Part shown: positions 1 to 8,954 of the stretch, piece by piece
How positions within the stretch are numbered: the stretch's first letter is position 1
Layout of the letters: every line of letters starts with the position of its first letter
From: Rhodococcus qingshengii
GTDB taxonomy: Bacteria > Actinomycetota > Actinomycetes > Mycobacteriales > Mycobacteriaceae
NCBI RefSeq assembly: GCF_021025955.1
Contig: NZ_JAJNCL010000003.1
Location: forward strand, 434,001 to 498,000
Direction: 5' to 3'
Length of the DNA: 64,000 bases
Made by a program: the position numbers and the translations under genes
The notes under the pieces: model-generated
What the model was told of the DNA's origin: nothing
The model's input: only the letters and a program-made list of their open reading frames with translations
Database searches by the model: none

Positions 1-201
1 GGGGCACTCGAACGCGGCGACCACTACCCCAGCCTGGATCTTGCATTTCGGATCTGCTGGGTATTCGACCTACCGGTCGAGGCGGTGTTCTCGCGGACGG
101 AGTTCGGGCCGCTGTCGACGGAGGTCTACCGGAATGCACCGTCGACGGAGGTCTACCGATCTGACCGCACTACCGAGGGGAGTGAAAAGCCAAGTGCCTG
201 A
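1..201 (+). CDS. XRE-family HTH regulator, C-terminal part (cut by left edge)
   Basis: Frame 1 is open from the first base to a TGA at 199-201. It starts inside a sequence typical of small Cro/C1 regulators of the YozG type: an ERG..YPSL..AF motif (the N-x-E-x-G-R-Y-x-P-S-L-x-L-A-F box after the recognition helix) followed by DLPVEAVF. Only the last 66 residues are visible. These small proteins (about 65-80 residues) bind DNA and usually repress their own operon. The tail beyond the conserved domain is long and carries a 9-residue in-frame duplication (STEVYR twice). The stop overlaps the start of the next gene, so the two are probably translated together. Family recognition is fairly secure; the target is inferred from context. 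Confidence 0.75.
   Translation, partial: GALERGDHYPSLDLAFRICWVFDLPVEAVFSRTEFGPLSTEVYRNAPSTEVYRSDRTTEGSEKPSA
114..158 (+). repeat. 18-bp direct repeat, period 27, inside the XRE gene tail
   Basis: An identical 18-base unit (GTCGACGGAGGTCTACCG) lies at 114-131 and 141-158. The 27-bp period keeps the frame and duplicates nine codons near the C-terminus of the regulator. Confidence 0.85.
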
Positions 202-739
202 ATCAAATCTGATCGACCGCTACCAGGCCCACCGCACTCGGCGGTTCCTGCAGAACGAGGAGACGTTCCGACATTGGCTCCCGAATTGGCGAACCCGTCG
301 ACGTCGGCGCGTACTCGTCGTCGCCCTCGGAGTCCTGTTCACCACGATGGTTGCCGTCGGCATAGCGTGCCTGTTCAATCCGCTCTTCGCGGTGGCATGG
401 CCGGTCCTCACCCTATTGTTCCTGCCGACGTGGTCCTCACTTCAAATCGTGTCGGGCCGGCAAGGGGATGCTCCGCGGCAGGCTTTGGACGAATGGGAGA
501 TCCAGCAACGCAACGACGCTCGCTCCGTCGGGCTGAGCGTGACCCAAACGTTGGTGTTCATTGTCGCCATTTTCCTCATTTTCACCTCGTCAGTGCAGTG
601 GAATGTAGAGAGGCTGCCTTACACGGGAGGTTTATTGGCACTGACTGCAATGCTGATCGGCGCGTGCACGCCCGCGATGATTCTCTCGTGGACCAATCCA
701 GACCCGGATCCGATCGATTCGGAAGAGTTCGACCTCTGA
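194..739 (+). CDS. small integral membrane protein paired with XRE regulator
   Basis: The 181-residue product has a basic N-terminus (RTRRRRR) and four hydrophobic segments: two back to back near residues 45-90, then near 120-140 and 150-170, followed by an acidic tail. No enzyme motif is visible. XRE regulators of the YozG type are often next to membrane proteins of this size, and this gene overlaps the regulator by 8 bp. The start is uncertain: GTG 194 sits 11 nt after GGGGAG, and GTG 182 is in frame but too close to that Shine-Dalgarno sequence. It ends 43 bp before an ABC exporter, so all four genes may form one operon. Function unknown. Confidence 0.65.
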   Translation: MPESNLIDRYQAHRTRRFLQNEETFRHWLPNWRTRRRRRVLVVALGVLFTTMVAVGIACLFNPLFAVAWPVLTLLFLPTWSSLQIVSGRQGDAPRQALDEWEIQQRNDARSVGLSVTQTLVFIVAIFLIFTSSVQWNVERLPYTGGLLALTAMLIGACTPAMILSWTNPDPDPIDSEEFDL

Positions 740-782
740 ACCGTATTACCGAAGCGCACCACTCGACCGATGGGAAGGACCC

Positions 783-1679
783 ATGTCAGCCACCCTCACG
801 ATCGACGGCATCTCGAAACGCTACGGCGACGTCGTTGCACTCGACAACCTGAGTTTCGAAGTCCGCCCAGGCGAGATCTTCGGATTTGTCGGCAGTAACG
901 GCGCCGGCAAGACGACCACGATGCGCATTGCGTTGGGTGTGCTCGGAGCAGATTCGGGCGAAGTTCGTCTCGGCGGCAAACCCGTCGACCTCGACGTGCG
1001 TCGCACTATCGGATACATGCCGGAGGAACGCGGCCTCTACCCCAAGATGAAGGTGGGCGCGCAACTCTCCTATCTGGCCGAGCTACATGGCCTCTCGAAA
1101 GCCGACGCGCATGCGGCCACTGAGCGGTGGACCGAACGTCTGGGCATCGCCGAACGCATCAAGGACACCGTTGACTCCCTCTCCCTCGGTAATCAGCAAC
1201 GAGTGCAGCTTGCAGCGGCGCTGATTCACGATCCCTCGGTACTCGTTCTGGACGAACCGTTTTCGGGCTTGGACCCGGTAGCGGTCGACGTCATGAGTGA
1301 CGTGTTGGTCGAGAAGGCTCGCACCGGTGTTCCCGTTATTTTCTCGAGCCATCAGCTGGATCTGGTGGAGCGCCTGTGCGATCGCGTGGGCATCATCAGC
1401 CGCGGCAGCATGCGAGAGATCGGAACTGTCGACGAACTACGAGGCAAGGGGGACGGCCGAATCGAAGTCTTCGCCCCTGACGCTCCGGTCGGCTGGGCAC
1501 ACCATCTGATCGGTGTCACCACGCTGAGCCACCTCGACGGTCGAACACTCCTGAGCGTCGACGGCACCGCCGACGATCAGCAAATCCTGCATGCAGCGTT
1601 GAAAACCGGTCCGGTGCACGAGTTCACGCTACGACGTCCGTCACTGACTGATCTGTTCCGAGAGGTAGTAGCCGCATGA
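783..1679 (+). CDS. ABC transporter ATP-binding protein (NatA-like)
   Basis: The 298-residue ATPase subunit has a complete nucleotide-binding fold: Walker A GSNGAGKTT near residue 38, signature LSLGNQQR near 139, Walker B VLVLDEP near 157 and a switch histidine in SSHQ. The C-terminal 80 residues are the DUF4162-type extension seen in NatA/CcmA-like exporters. It overlaps the permease gene by 4 bp (ATGA), so the two subunits are translationally coupled and probably form a homodimeric ABC-2 exporter of the NatAB type. The ATG is preceded by GGGAAGGA. Substrate cannot be read from the sequence; sodium, drugs or peptides are possible. Confidence 0.9.
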   Translation: MSATLTIDGISKRYGDVVALDNLSFEVRPGEIFGFVGSNGAGKTTTMRIALGVLGADSGEVRLGGKPVDLDVRRTIGYMPEERGLYPKMKVGAQLSYLAELHGLSKADAHAATERWTERLGIAERIKDTVDSLSLGNQQRVQLAAALIHDPSVLVLDEPFSGLDPVAVDVMSDVLVEKARTGVPVIFSSHQLDLVERLCDRVGIISRGSMREIGTVDELRGKGDGRIEVFAPDAPVGWAHHLIGVTTLSHLDGRTLLSVDGTADDQQILHAALKTGPVHEFTLRRPSLTDLFREVVAA

Positions 1680-2869
1680 GCAACCAGTTGAGTGGAGGTC
1701 GAGCCATCGGGTTGGTCGCTCGACGCGAATTCATGACGCAGATCTCGAAGAAGAGTTTCGTGATCAGCAACGTCATCATTCTGGTCGCGATCATCGGCGG
1801 CATCATCGCCTTCTCACTCTTTTCCGGTGGCGACGAGGACAAGTCGAAGATCGGCTTGGTCGGCAACCAGTCGCTCAGTGCCACGATGGTGTCCATCGGC
1901 GACACCCTCGGAAATCCGGTGACGGTGACGGAGGTTTCCGACGACGGGACCGCGCGTGATCAGGTCAAGGACGGCGACCTCGACGTGGCCGTAATCGCTG
2001 GATCCGGCGGCGGCGTCACTGTTGTGACCAAGAAGGAAGTGCCCACGAATCTGCGGGCCGTCGTCGAGAGTTCCGTTGCACAACAGGCACAATCGAATGC
2101 GCTTTCCGCTGCAGGGATCGATCCGGCCCAACTCGCCGAAGCCACGTCCACTGCTGTGGTCACCATCGATGCCATCGATCCCCCGGATCCCGAACAGGGC
2201 CAACGCATAGCGATGTCGATCGCTGCCGTGGTGCTGCTGTACATGCAGATCTTGCTGTTCGGAACGTACGTGGCGATGGGCGTCGTCGAGGAGAAGTCCA
2301 GTCGCGTCGTCGAGTTGCTGCTCTCCACTCTGCGTCCGCTGCAGTTGTTGTGGGGCAAGGTTCTCGGAATCGGCGCTGTCGGCCTGATTCAGATGGCTGC
2401 TTATGCTGTCGCGGGCGTCGCCACCGGATTGGCGACGGGCGTCCTGACCGTGACGGGCACCGCGATCGGTGTTCTGTTCGGCACTCTCGGGTGGTTCATT
2501 CTCGGCTTCCTCTTCTTCGCCGTGCTGTACGCAGCGGCCGGGTCCATGGTCTCGCGACAGGAGGACGTCAATGCCACCGCGATGCCACTCGCGCTGCTTG
2601 TCATGGCAATGGTCAGCGTGGCTTTCGTCTCGGTGAGCAATCCAGAAGGAACCCTGAGCAACGTCCTGAGTTGGATTCCGCCGTTCTCGGCAATCCTCAT
2701 GCCCCTGCGCATTTCCGCCGGTGTTGCTTCTCCTTTCCAGATCGTGGGAACCATTCTGCTGATGCTGGTCGTGACTGCTGCACTGTCGATGATCGCGGCA
2801 AAGATCTACCAGCGCTCCATCCTTCGCATCGGCAAGGTCGTTTCATGGAAAGAGGCGTTCGGACGCTGA
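1676..2869 (+). CDS. ABC-2 type transporter permease (NatB-like)
   Basis: The 397-residue protein has one N-terminal membrane helix (near residues 28-50), a large extracytoplasmic domain of about 120 residues, then five to six helices from about residue 178 to 375. This is the NatB/ABC2_membrane_3 layout. The motif VVEEKSSRVVELLLSTL before the second helix block is typical of the coupling helix in this family. It is the membrane partner of the ATPase directly upstream (ATGA overlap). A strong hairpin follows the stop. Family assignment is secure, substrate unknown. Confidence 0.9.
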   Translation: MSNQLSGGRAIGLVARREFMTQISKKSFVISNVIILVAIIGGIIAFSLFSGGDEDKSKIGLVGNQSLSATMVSIGDTLGNPVTVTEVSDDGTARDQVKDGDLDVAVIAGSGGGVTVVTKKEVPTNLRAVVESSVAQQAQSNALSAAGIDPAQLAEATSTAVVTIDAIDPPDPEQGQRIAMSIAAVVLLYMQILLFGTYVAMGVVEEKSSRVVELLLSTLRPLQLLWGKVLGIGAVGLIQMAAYAVAGVATGLATGVLTVTGTAIGVLFGTLGWFILGFLFFAVLYAAAGSMVSRQEDVNATAMPLALLVMAMVSVAFVSVSNPEGTLSNVLSWIPPFSAILMPLRISAGVASPFQIVGTILLMLVVTAALSMIAAKIYQRSILRIGKVVSWKEAFGR

Positions 2870-2906
2870 TTCTCCGGCGCACAACTGGCGCCACGCGACC
2901 CCGGCG

Positions 2907-2943
2907 GCACCCCGTCCAGGTAGGTTCATCCTGGACGGGGTGC
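2907..2943 (+). terminator. hairpin terminator after the ABC permease
   Basis: A perfect 14-bp stem (GCACCCCGTCCAGG, 2907-2920, with its complement 2930-2943) encloses a 9-nt loop, 38 bp after the permease stop. The poly-T tail is weak. It separates the exporter operon from accD3. Confidence 0.8.
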
Positions 2944-2962
2944 TGCTTACTTGGAGGACGTT

Positions 2963-4450
2963 GTGCGAATCTCGGCCGAAGAACTACTCACTGCGGTACT
3001 CGATCCCGAGAGCTTCGTCTCCTGGGACTCCCCACCCGTCGACGTCGGGCCCGGCCCGAAATACGCGGAAGACCTGGCGAAGGCCCGCGAGAAAAGTGGA
3101 GTGGACGAGTCCGTCGTCACTGGTGCCGGTACAGTTCGGGGCCGTCGGGTCGCGGTAATTGCCTGTGAATTCAGCTTTCTCGCCGGTTCCATCGGAGTCG
3201 CCGCGGCCGAGCGGATCGTGACCGCCGTCGAACGTGCTACGGCAGAACAACTCCCGCTGCTCGCCTCGCCCACCTCTGGCGGAACGCGGATGCAGGAGGG
3301 CACCGTCGCCTTCGTTCAGATGGTGAAGATCGCTGCGGCAGTGGCCGTTCACAAAGCGGCACACCTGCCTTACCTGGTTTACCTGCGCAATCCCACCACC
3401 GGCGGGGTCTTTGCCTCGTGGGGATCCCTCGGTCACATCACCGTCGCGGAACCCGGTGCTCTGGTGGGATTCCTCGGACCCCGTGTCTACGAATCGCTCT
3501 ACGGCGAAAAGTTTCCCGACGGCATCCAGACGTCCGAAAACTTGTATCGCAACGGCGTTATCGACGGCGTCGTACCCGTCGACCGCCTCCGTCTGCTGGT
3601 CAATCGAGCGTTGTGCGTGCTCACCGATCCCCCGGCTCCGGCGACCGCGGACCCGATTCCCTCACCCGAGATTCCCGATGTTCCCGCCTGGCAGTCGGTG
3701 ATGCTCTCGCGCCGGGCCGATCGACCAGGCATTCGGCAGTTACTCCGCCATGCCGCGACCGAACAGGTACCGCTCAGCGGCACCGGGCAGGGTGAAACCG
3801 ACACGACGATCTTGCTCTCGCTCGCCCGCTTCCGAGGCTTTCCGTGCATCCTGCTCGGCCAGGACCGCAGTGGCCAATCCGCGCTCACCACGATGGGACC
3901 GGCCGCGCTTCGTGAAGCCAGACGGGGCATGAAACTTGCCGAAGAACTACAACTCCCGCTTGTCCTCGTGATCGACACTTTGGGCGCGTCGCTGTCCAAG
4001 GAAGCCGAGGAACGTGGACTGGCCCCTGAGATCGCCCGCTGCATCGCCGACCTCGTGACGCTGAAGACCCCGACAGTGTCGGTGTTGCTCGGCCAGGGGA
4101 CAGGCGGCGGGGCTCTCGCGCTGCTGCCCGCCGATCGGGTGCTCGCGGCACAGAACGGGTGGCTCGCTCCCCTGCCGCCGGAAGGCGCCAGCGCGATCGT
4201 CCATCGCGACATCAGTCACGCACCGGAGATGGCCGCCGCGCAGGGCATTCGTTCGTTGGATCTGCTTCGAGACGGCGTGATCGACGCGATCATTCCCGAA
4301 ACGCCTGACGCGGCCGACGAACCCGTGGAATTCTCCAAGAGGGTAGGGGCTGCGATAGCGCACGAGCTCTTCATGCTTGCCGGAGAGTCGGACACCGATC
4401 GCCAGTCCTCCCGTATCGCGCGCTATCGAAACCTGGGAGTTCCGCAATGA
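2963..4450 (+). CDS. accD3: acetyl/acyl-CoA carboxylase carboxyltransferase, AccD3-type
   Basis: The 495-residue protein carries both crotonase-like halves of a biotin-dependent carboxyltransferase in one chain: a beta-type half (residues about 1-230, with TSGGTRMQEG and NPTTGGVFASWGSLG) and an alpha-type half (about 235-490, with LVLVIDTLGASLSKEAEERG and GQGTGGGALALLPADRV). This matches M. tuberculosis AccD3 (Rv0904c) in arrangement and length. The enzyme class moves CO2 from carboxybiotin to an acyl-CoA; the role of AccD3 itself is not well established. GTG 2963 follows GGAGGA by 4 nt and fits better than TTG 2951. The stop overlaps the next start (ATGA). In mycobacteria accD3 neighbours prrAB, which are also in this window but 15 kb away. 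Confidence 0.85.
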   Translation: MRISAEELLTAVLDPESFVSWDSPPVDVGPGPKYAEDLAKAREKSGVDESVVTGAGTVRGRRVAVIACEFSFLAGSIGVAAAERIVTAVERATAEQLPLLASPTSGGTRMQEGTVAFVQMVKIAAAVAVHKAAHLPYLVYLRNPTTGGVFASWGSLGHITVAEPGALVGFLGPRVYESLYGEKFPDGIQTSENLYRNGVIDGVVPVDRLRLLVNRALCVLTDPPAPATADPIPSPEIPDVPAWQSVMLSRRADRPGIRQLLRHAATEQVPLSGTGQGETDTTILLSLARFRGFPCILLGQDRSGQSALTTMGPAALREARRGMKLAEELQLPLVLVIDTLGASLSKEAEERGLAPEIARCIADLVTLKTPTVSVLLGQGTGGGALALLPADRVLAAQNGWLAPLPPEGASAIVHRDISHAPEMAAAQGIRSLDLLRDGVIDAIIPETPDAADEPVEFSKRVGAAIAHELFMLAGESDTDRQSSRIARYRNLGVPQ

Positions 4451-5487
4451 CGACGAAGGACCGGAATGCGCTGACGCTGCCGCACAGTTACGACCGCGCG
4501 GCACTGGCTCGCTTCGAATTGTTCCTGTTCGCCGGCGTCGCGACCGTGCTGATCACCCGCGTCTATCTGGCAGCAACGGGCTATCCCCAGATCGGGGGCG
4601 GCGCCCTCCACATCGCACACGTTTTGTGGGGCGGATTGCTGTTGGCCGTCGCCATCGTCGCTACCGCCATCACCGAAGGCTCTCGCACGCGTGACCTGGC
4701 GACCTTCGTCGGCGGAATCGGATTCGGCCTCTTCATCGACGAGGTCGGAAAATTTGTCACCGCCGACGTCGACTACTTCTACCAGCCTGCCATCGCGATC
4801 ATGTACGTCGTCTTCGTCCTCTTCTATCTGGCCGCGCGCGAGGTGGTGATTCGGCGCGGTATGAATGATCGTCATCGGCTCGCCATCGGCGCGCGAGCGC
4901 TCTCGGACCTCGCACTCGGCCAGCTCGACGAGATCCAGTACAACCACGCCCTCCGAGTGCTCGACGGCGTCGAAGACCGCAGCCTCACGGACCTCGTCGA
5001 CTCGATCAAGGCCGGCCTGCACACACAGACTCCGCCGGTAGGCGGTATGGAATCGAAGATCACTCGTGGCCGCAATGCCTTCTTCCACCGCGCCGAGGAA
5101 CTGCTCCGACACCGTGTCGTCCGCCGACTGGTACTGACCCTGTTCGTACTGCAGGCTCTTCTCGCGATAGTCCAGGTGATCTACGCGTTGGTGTCCGAGA
5201 ACGTCGTCGAGGCCGACGACGTCTCCGATCTGGTGGTCCAGATCTCCACCGTCGCAACCGGAATTCTTGTGGTTCTGGGAGTGTGGTTCCTCTTCCGCGG
5301 TCCGTACCTGCGAGCCCTGAGACTCCTGCGTGCATCCCTCATCGTCAGCCTCCTTGTGACGCAGGTATATCTGTTCACGCAGGACCAGTTCGGCGCGCTG
5401 TTCGGATTCGCAGTGTCACTGTTCATGCTCGCGACTCTTCGCATCGCGATTCGAAGCGAAGAGGCCGCCGCAGCTCTACCGCAGTGA
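4447..5487 (+). CDS. eight-helix integral membrane protein, unknown function
   Basis: The 346-residue protein has four hydrophobic segments in residues 18-135, a soluble stretch of about 75 residues (DRHRLAIGARALSDLALGQL, then a short helical region), and four more segments in 220-340. The 4+4 layout suggests an internal repeat around a cytosolic loop. A conserved-looking acidic/basic pair (DEVGKFV) sits in the third helix. It starts within the accD3 stop codon and is probably co-expressed with it. No family with known chemistry was recognised. It ends 4 bp before the stop of the convergent MFS gene. Confidence 0.8.
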   Translation: MTTKDRNALTLPHSYDRAALARFELFLFAGVATVLITRVYLAATGYPQIGGGALHIAHVLWGGLLLAVAIVATAITEGSRTRDLATFVGGIGFGLFIDEVGKFVTADVDYFYQPAIAIMYVVFVLFYLAAREVVIRRGMNDRHRLAIGARALSDLALGQLDEIQYNHALRVLDGVEDRSLTDLVDSIKAGLHTQTPPVGGMESKITRGRNAFFHRAEELLRHRVVRRLVLTLFVLQALLAIVQVIYALVSENVVEADDVSDLVVQISTVATGILVVLGVWFLFRGPYLRALRLLRASLIVSLLVTQVYLFTQDQFGALFGFAVSLFMLATLRIAIRSEEAAAALPQ

Positions 5488-5491
5488 TTCT

Positions 5492-6763
5492 CTACCACAG
5501 TGAGATCGCAGGCCGACTCGGTAGATCGCGGATCCCGCGGAGCGGGCTGAAGAGCAAGACCAACCCGCATGGCGCAATCAGTCCAGCCATGATCCACATT
5601 GTCCCGCGCAGTCCCACGAGGTCACCGAGGAAGCCCGCCAGCAGCGCACCCAGCGGAATAGTGCTGTGCAACAAGAACATACTCGTCGCCACTACTCGAC
5701 CGAGACGGTCCGGCGGACAGTAACTCTGACGGAAGCTGCCGAGCACTACATTGCAGGACACGACGCCGGCAATCATCACCATTCCTCCGGCACAGAACCA
5801 GAGCAGGCCGGCACCGTACGTCGTCAGGGGCGCCAACAGGACGAACGGTCCCGTCACCAACTGACAGATGAGAACGCCTCGGGCAGTGCCGAATCGGCGC
5901 CCGAGCGGGCGCGCGATCATCGACCCGAAAATTCCGCCCACCCCCGCAACCGCCAACAGAAGGCCTAGCCCGAACTCCCCCACACCAACCGTCTTCTCCA
6001 GGAACACGATCTGGATCGTGGTGTACCCGGCAAGACCGAAATTGAGTAGAGTCCCGTAGACGACGATGGGCCGCAGATACGGATCAGCTGCGACGAATCG
6101 CAGTCCGAGCGCTATCTGGCGCCGCAACGGCTCCCGGCCGCCGAGTCCGCGATCAACCGGTTCCTGCGCACGAATCAGCCAGATGCACACGAAGCAGAAG
6201 ACGAAGGTGAACGCGTCGACCAGCAGACCAGCAGCGAGCCCGACCGTCGCTACCAACAGTCCGCCGAAACTGGGGCCGATCACCCGGGTTGCTGCCTCGG
6301 CGCCCTGAACCTTCGAGTTCCCTTCGACAAGATCCGCTTCGGCAAGCACTGTGGGGAGATACGCGTGGTAGGCCGCCTGGAAGAAAACGGTGGCGGTGCC
6401 GGTGAGCAGCGCAACCAGAAGCAGGTGGCCGTACGTCACCGCCCCCATGAGGCCCGCAATCGCGACGCTCGCGAAGAGCACCGCGCACGCAGCGGCTGCG
6501 ATCATCATGATCGGACGGCGGCGCAGCCGGTCGATCCAGGCACCGGCAGGTAATCCGACGATCAACCACGGCAACCAGACCGCCGAGGCCAGCACACCGA
6601 TCTGGAAGTTACTCGCGTCGAGTTCGCGAAGCGCGATCAGAGGCAGTACGACGGTCGTGACACCGTTTCCGATGCCGCTGACTGCGTCGCCGGTCCACAG
6701 AAGTCGGAAGTCACGCTGAGCGAGGACTCCCCAGAAGCCTGCGCGTTGCGCTGCACCTGTCAC
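5492..6763 (-). CDS. MFS transporter (DHA3/MFS_3 type)
   Basis: The 423-residue carrier starts with RDFRLLWTGDAVSGIGNGV, the first-helix signature of the EntS/MFS_3 group, and contains PAGAWIDRLRRRPIMM in the loop between helices 2 and 3 (the MFS motif A, G-x-x-x-D-R-x-G-R-R/K). About twelve helices can be traced. Proteins of this group export drugs or siderophores. GTG 6763 is chosen because GGAAGGGGG lies 5-6 nt upstream; a longer open frame to 6883 has no such signal. It is divergent from prpE. Substrate unknown. Confidence 0.85.
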   Translation of the reverse strand: MTGAAQRAGFWGVLAQRDFRLLWTGDAVSGIGNGVTTVVLPLIALRELDASNFQIGVLASAVWLPWLIVGLPAGAWIDRLRRRPIMMIAAAACAVLFASVAIAGLMGAVTYGHLLLVALLTGTATVFFQAAYHAYLPTVLAEADLVEGNSKVQGAEAATRVIGPSFGGLLVATVGLAAGLLVDAFTFVFCFVCIWLIRAQEPVDRGLGGREPLRRQIALGLRFVAADPYLRPIVVYGTLLNFGLAGYTTIQIVFLEKTVGVGEFGLGLLLAVAGVGGIFGSMIARPLGRRFGTARGVLICQLVTGPFVLLAPLTTYGAGLLWFCAGGMVMIAGVVSCNVVLGSFRQSYCPPDRLGRVVATSMFLLHSTIPLGALLAGFLGDLVGLRGTMWIMAGLIAPCGLVLLFSPLRGIRDLPSRPAISLW

Positions 6764-6887
6764 ATCGATCCCCCTTCCAATCCCTGGCCTATCCCGCCCC
6801 ACCCGCACACACCACTGACCGACGGGACAGGCCCGCCCGGCGCAAAGGGACGGTACCCGCACCGCTACTGAGGCGCACCACACTGAC

Positions 6888-6913
6888 GGTGACCTAAGGT
6901 GTTTCAGGTCACC
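6888..6913. promoter_or_regulatory. inverted repeat in the MFS/prpE divergent promoter
   Basis: GGTGACCT (6888-6895) and AGGTCACC (6906-6913) form a perfect 8-bp inverted repeat with a 10-nt spacer, 33 bp before the prpE start. The layout suits a dimeric regulator. No regulator gene is adjacent. Confidence 0.5.
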
Positions 6914-6945
6914 AGTAAGCGAAGTTCACGAGAGGACACACGTCG

Positions 6946-8862
6946 ATGAGCTCTTCTGAGCAGGCGTCCCACACCACGTATGCCGACACATATCGCGAGA
7001 GCATGGATCAGCCGGAGAAGTTCTGGCTCGACGCTGCGCATGCCGTCGACTGGGATGTCGCCCCAACGAGGGCTCTCGACGATTCCACCGCACCGATCTA
7101 TCGCTGGTTCCCGGATGCTTCGCTCAACACCAGCTTCAATGCACTCGATCGGCACGTCCGCGACGGCCGCGGCGAACAGACCGCGTTGATCTTCGACTCC
7201 GCGATGGTCCCCACCAAGGCCACGTACACCTACGCCGAACTCCTCGAGCAGGTCTCGCTCTTCGCCGGTGTCTTGAAAGATCAGGGCGTCGTGGCAGGTG
7301 ACCGCGTCATCATCTACATGCCGATGATCCCCGAAGCCGCGATTGCAATGCTCGCGTGTGCGCGTATCGGCGCTGTGCATTCGGTGGTGTTCGGCGGCTT
7401 TGCGGCCAAGGAACTCGCAACCCGTATCGACGACGCCGGTCCAGTGGTGCTCGTGACGGCGTCCGGTGGCCTCGAGCCGGGACGAACCATCGAGTATCTG
7501 CCGATGGTCGAGAAGGCTCTGCAACTGTCGGCTACGCCCGCGCACACCGTGATCGTGAAGAATCGTGAGCAGATTCCCGGCGCCGCTGCCGACTACAAGT
7601 CAAGTGCCGCAGCCTGGTTCGATTGGGACGAGCTGATCGCCGACGCAACCGCGGCCGACCCGGTGTCGGTCGCCGCGACGGATCCGCTCTACATCCTCTA
7701 CACCTCCGGAACGACCGGCAAGCCCAAGGGCGTCGTCCGGGACAACGGTGGCCATGCCGTTGCGCTGACGTGGACCATGAAGAATCTGTACGACATCAGC
7801 CCAGGACAGGTGTGGTGGACCGCCTCCGACGTCGGCTGGGTGGTCGGCCACTCCTACATCGTCTACGGACCTCTGCTCGCCGGAGCCACGACGGTCATGT
7901 ACGAAGGCAAGCCCGTCGGGACCCCCGACGCCGGTGCCTTCTGGCGCATCATTTCCGAATACAACGTGTCGGCACTCTTCACCGCTCCGACAGCGATCCG
8001 CGCGGTCCGCAAGGCCGACCCGGACGCAAAAGAGCTTGCCAAGTACGACATCTCGTCGCTCGACACACTGTTCGCTGCCGGCGAGCGCTTGGACCCCGAC
8101 ACCTACGAGTGGGCTACTCGGATTCTCGATCGCCCGGTGGTCGATCACTGGTGGCAGACCGAAACCGGTTGGGCCATCTGCGCCAACCTGCGCGGCCTCG
8201 AACCCATGGCGATCAAAGCAGGCTCCCCCACCGTCGCCTGCCCCGGATACCGCGTCGAAATCGTTGACGGCAAGGGCGAACTCGTGGGTCCGGGCACCGA
8301 GGGCAACATCGTGATCGGCCTGCCGCTTCCCCCCGGAACGCTCGCCGGACTGTGGCGTGACGAGGACCGTTACGTGAAGTCCTACCTGTCGACATTCGAA
8401 GGCTATTACCTCACCGGCGACTCCGGATACATCGACGAGAACAACTACGTCTTCGTCCTCGGACGTAGCGACGACGTGATCAACGTTGCAGGACACCGCC
8501 TTTCGACCGGAAGCATGGAGGCTGTCGTCGCCGGCCACCCGGCCGTCGCCGAATGCGCCGTCATCGGCATTCACGACGAGCTCAAGGGGCAACGGCCGAG
8601 CGGCTACGTCGTGCTCAAGTCCGGCGTCGACATCGATCCCGAAACACTCCGACAGGAACTGGTCGCGCGGGTGCGAGACCAGATCGGTGCCGTCGCCACG
8701 TTCCGGGACGTCACAGTCGTCGCGGCCCTGCCGAAGACGCGCTCCGGCAAGATCCTCCGCAAGACCATGCGGCAGATCGCCGACAACGAGGAGTACACGG
8801 TCCCGTCGACCATCGAGGACGCGAGCGTACTGGACGAGTTGTCCAAACTCCTTCGCGGATAA
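6946..8862 (+). CDS. prpE: propionyl-CoA synthetase (acyl-CoA synthetase, PrpE-like)
   Basis: The 638-residue AMP-forming ligase activates a short-chain fatty acid with ATP and CoA. Visible motifs: the ACS N-terminal domain (residues about 10-70), phosphate-binding loop YTSGTTGKPKG near 251, WWQTETG (substrate/AMP site) near 402, TGDSGY near 491, hinge GRSDDVINVAGHRLS near 506, and the catalytic lysine in PKTRSGKILRK near 602. Overall it matches PrpE (propionate) better than Acs (acetate). ATG 6946 is preceded by GAGAGGA. Propionyl-CoA may come from odd-chain fatty acid or cholesterol breakdown. It is followed after 92 bp by an SDR gene. Acetate or butyrate may be side substrates. Confidence 0.85.
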   Translation: MSSSEQASHTTYADTYRESMDQPEKFWLDAAHAVDWDVAPTRALDDSTAPIYRWFPDASLNTSFNALDRHVRDGRGEQTALIFDSAMVPTKATYTYAELLEQVSLFAGVLKDQGVVAGDRVIIYMPMIPEAAIAMLACARIGAVHSVVFGGFAAKELATRIDDAGPVVLVTASGGLEPGRTIEYLPMVEKALQLSATPAHTVIVKNREQIPGAAADYKSSAAAWFDWDELIADATAADPVSVAATDPLYILYTSGTTGKPKGVVRDNGGHAVALTWTMKNLYDISPGQVWWTASDVGWVVGHSYIVYGPLLAGATTVMYEGKPVGTPDAGAFWRIISEYNVSALFTAPTAIRAVRKADPDAKELAKYDISSLDTLFAAGERLDPDTYEWATRILDRPVVDHWWQTETGWAICANLRGLEPMAIKAGSPTVACPGYRVEIVDGKGELVGPGTEGNIVIGLPLPPGTLAGLWRDEDRYVKSYLSTFEGYYLTGDSGYIDENNYVFVLGRSDDVINVAGHRLSTGSMEAVVAGHPAVAECAVIGIHDELKGQRPSGYVVLKSGVDIDPETLRQELVARVRDQIGAVATFRDVTVVAALPKTRSGKILRKTMRQIADNEEYTVPSTIEDASVLDELSKLLRG

Positions 8863-8954
8863 GGATTCAGCGAATTCCCCTGCCTGTCTGCCTCCGGACG
8901 TAGCAGAATGAACACGTTCCAGTTCTGGCGATTCACACGGGCAGGGGAAGTTCG

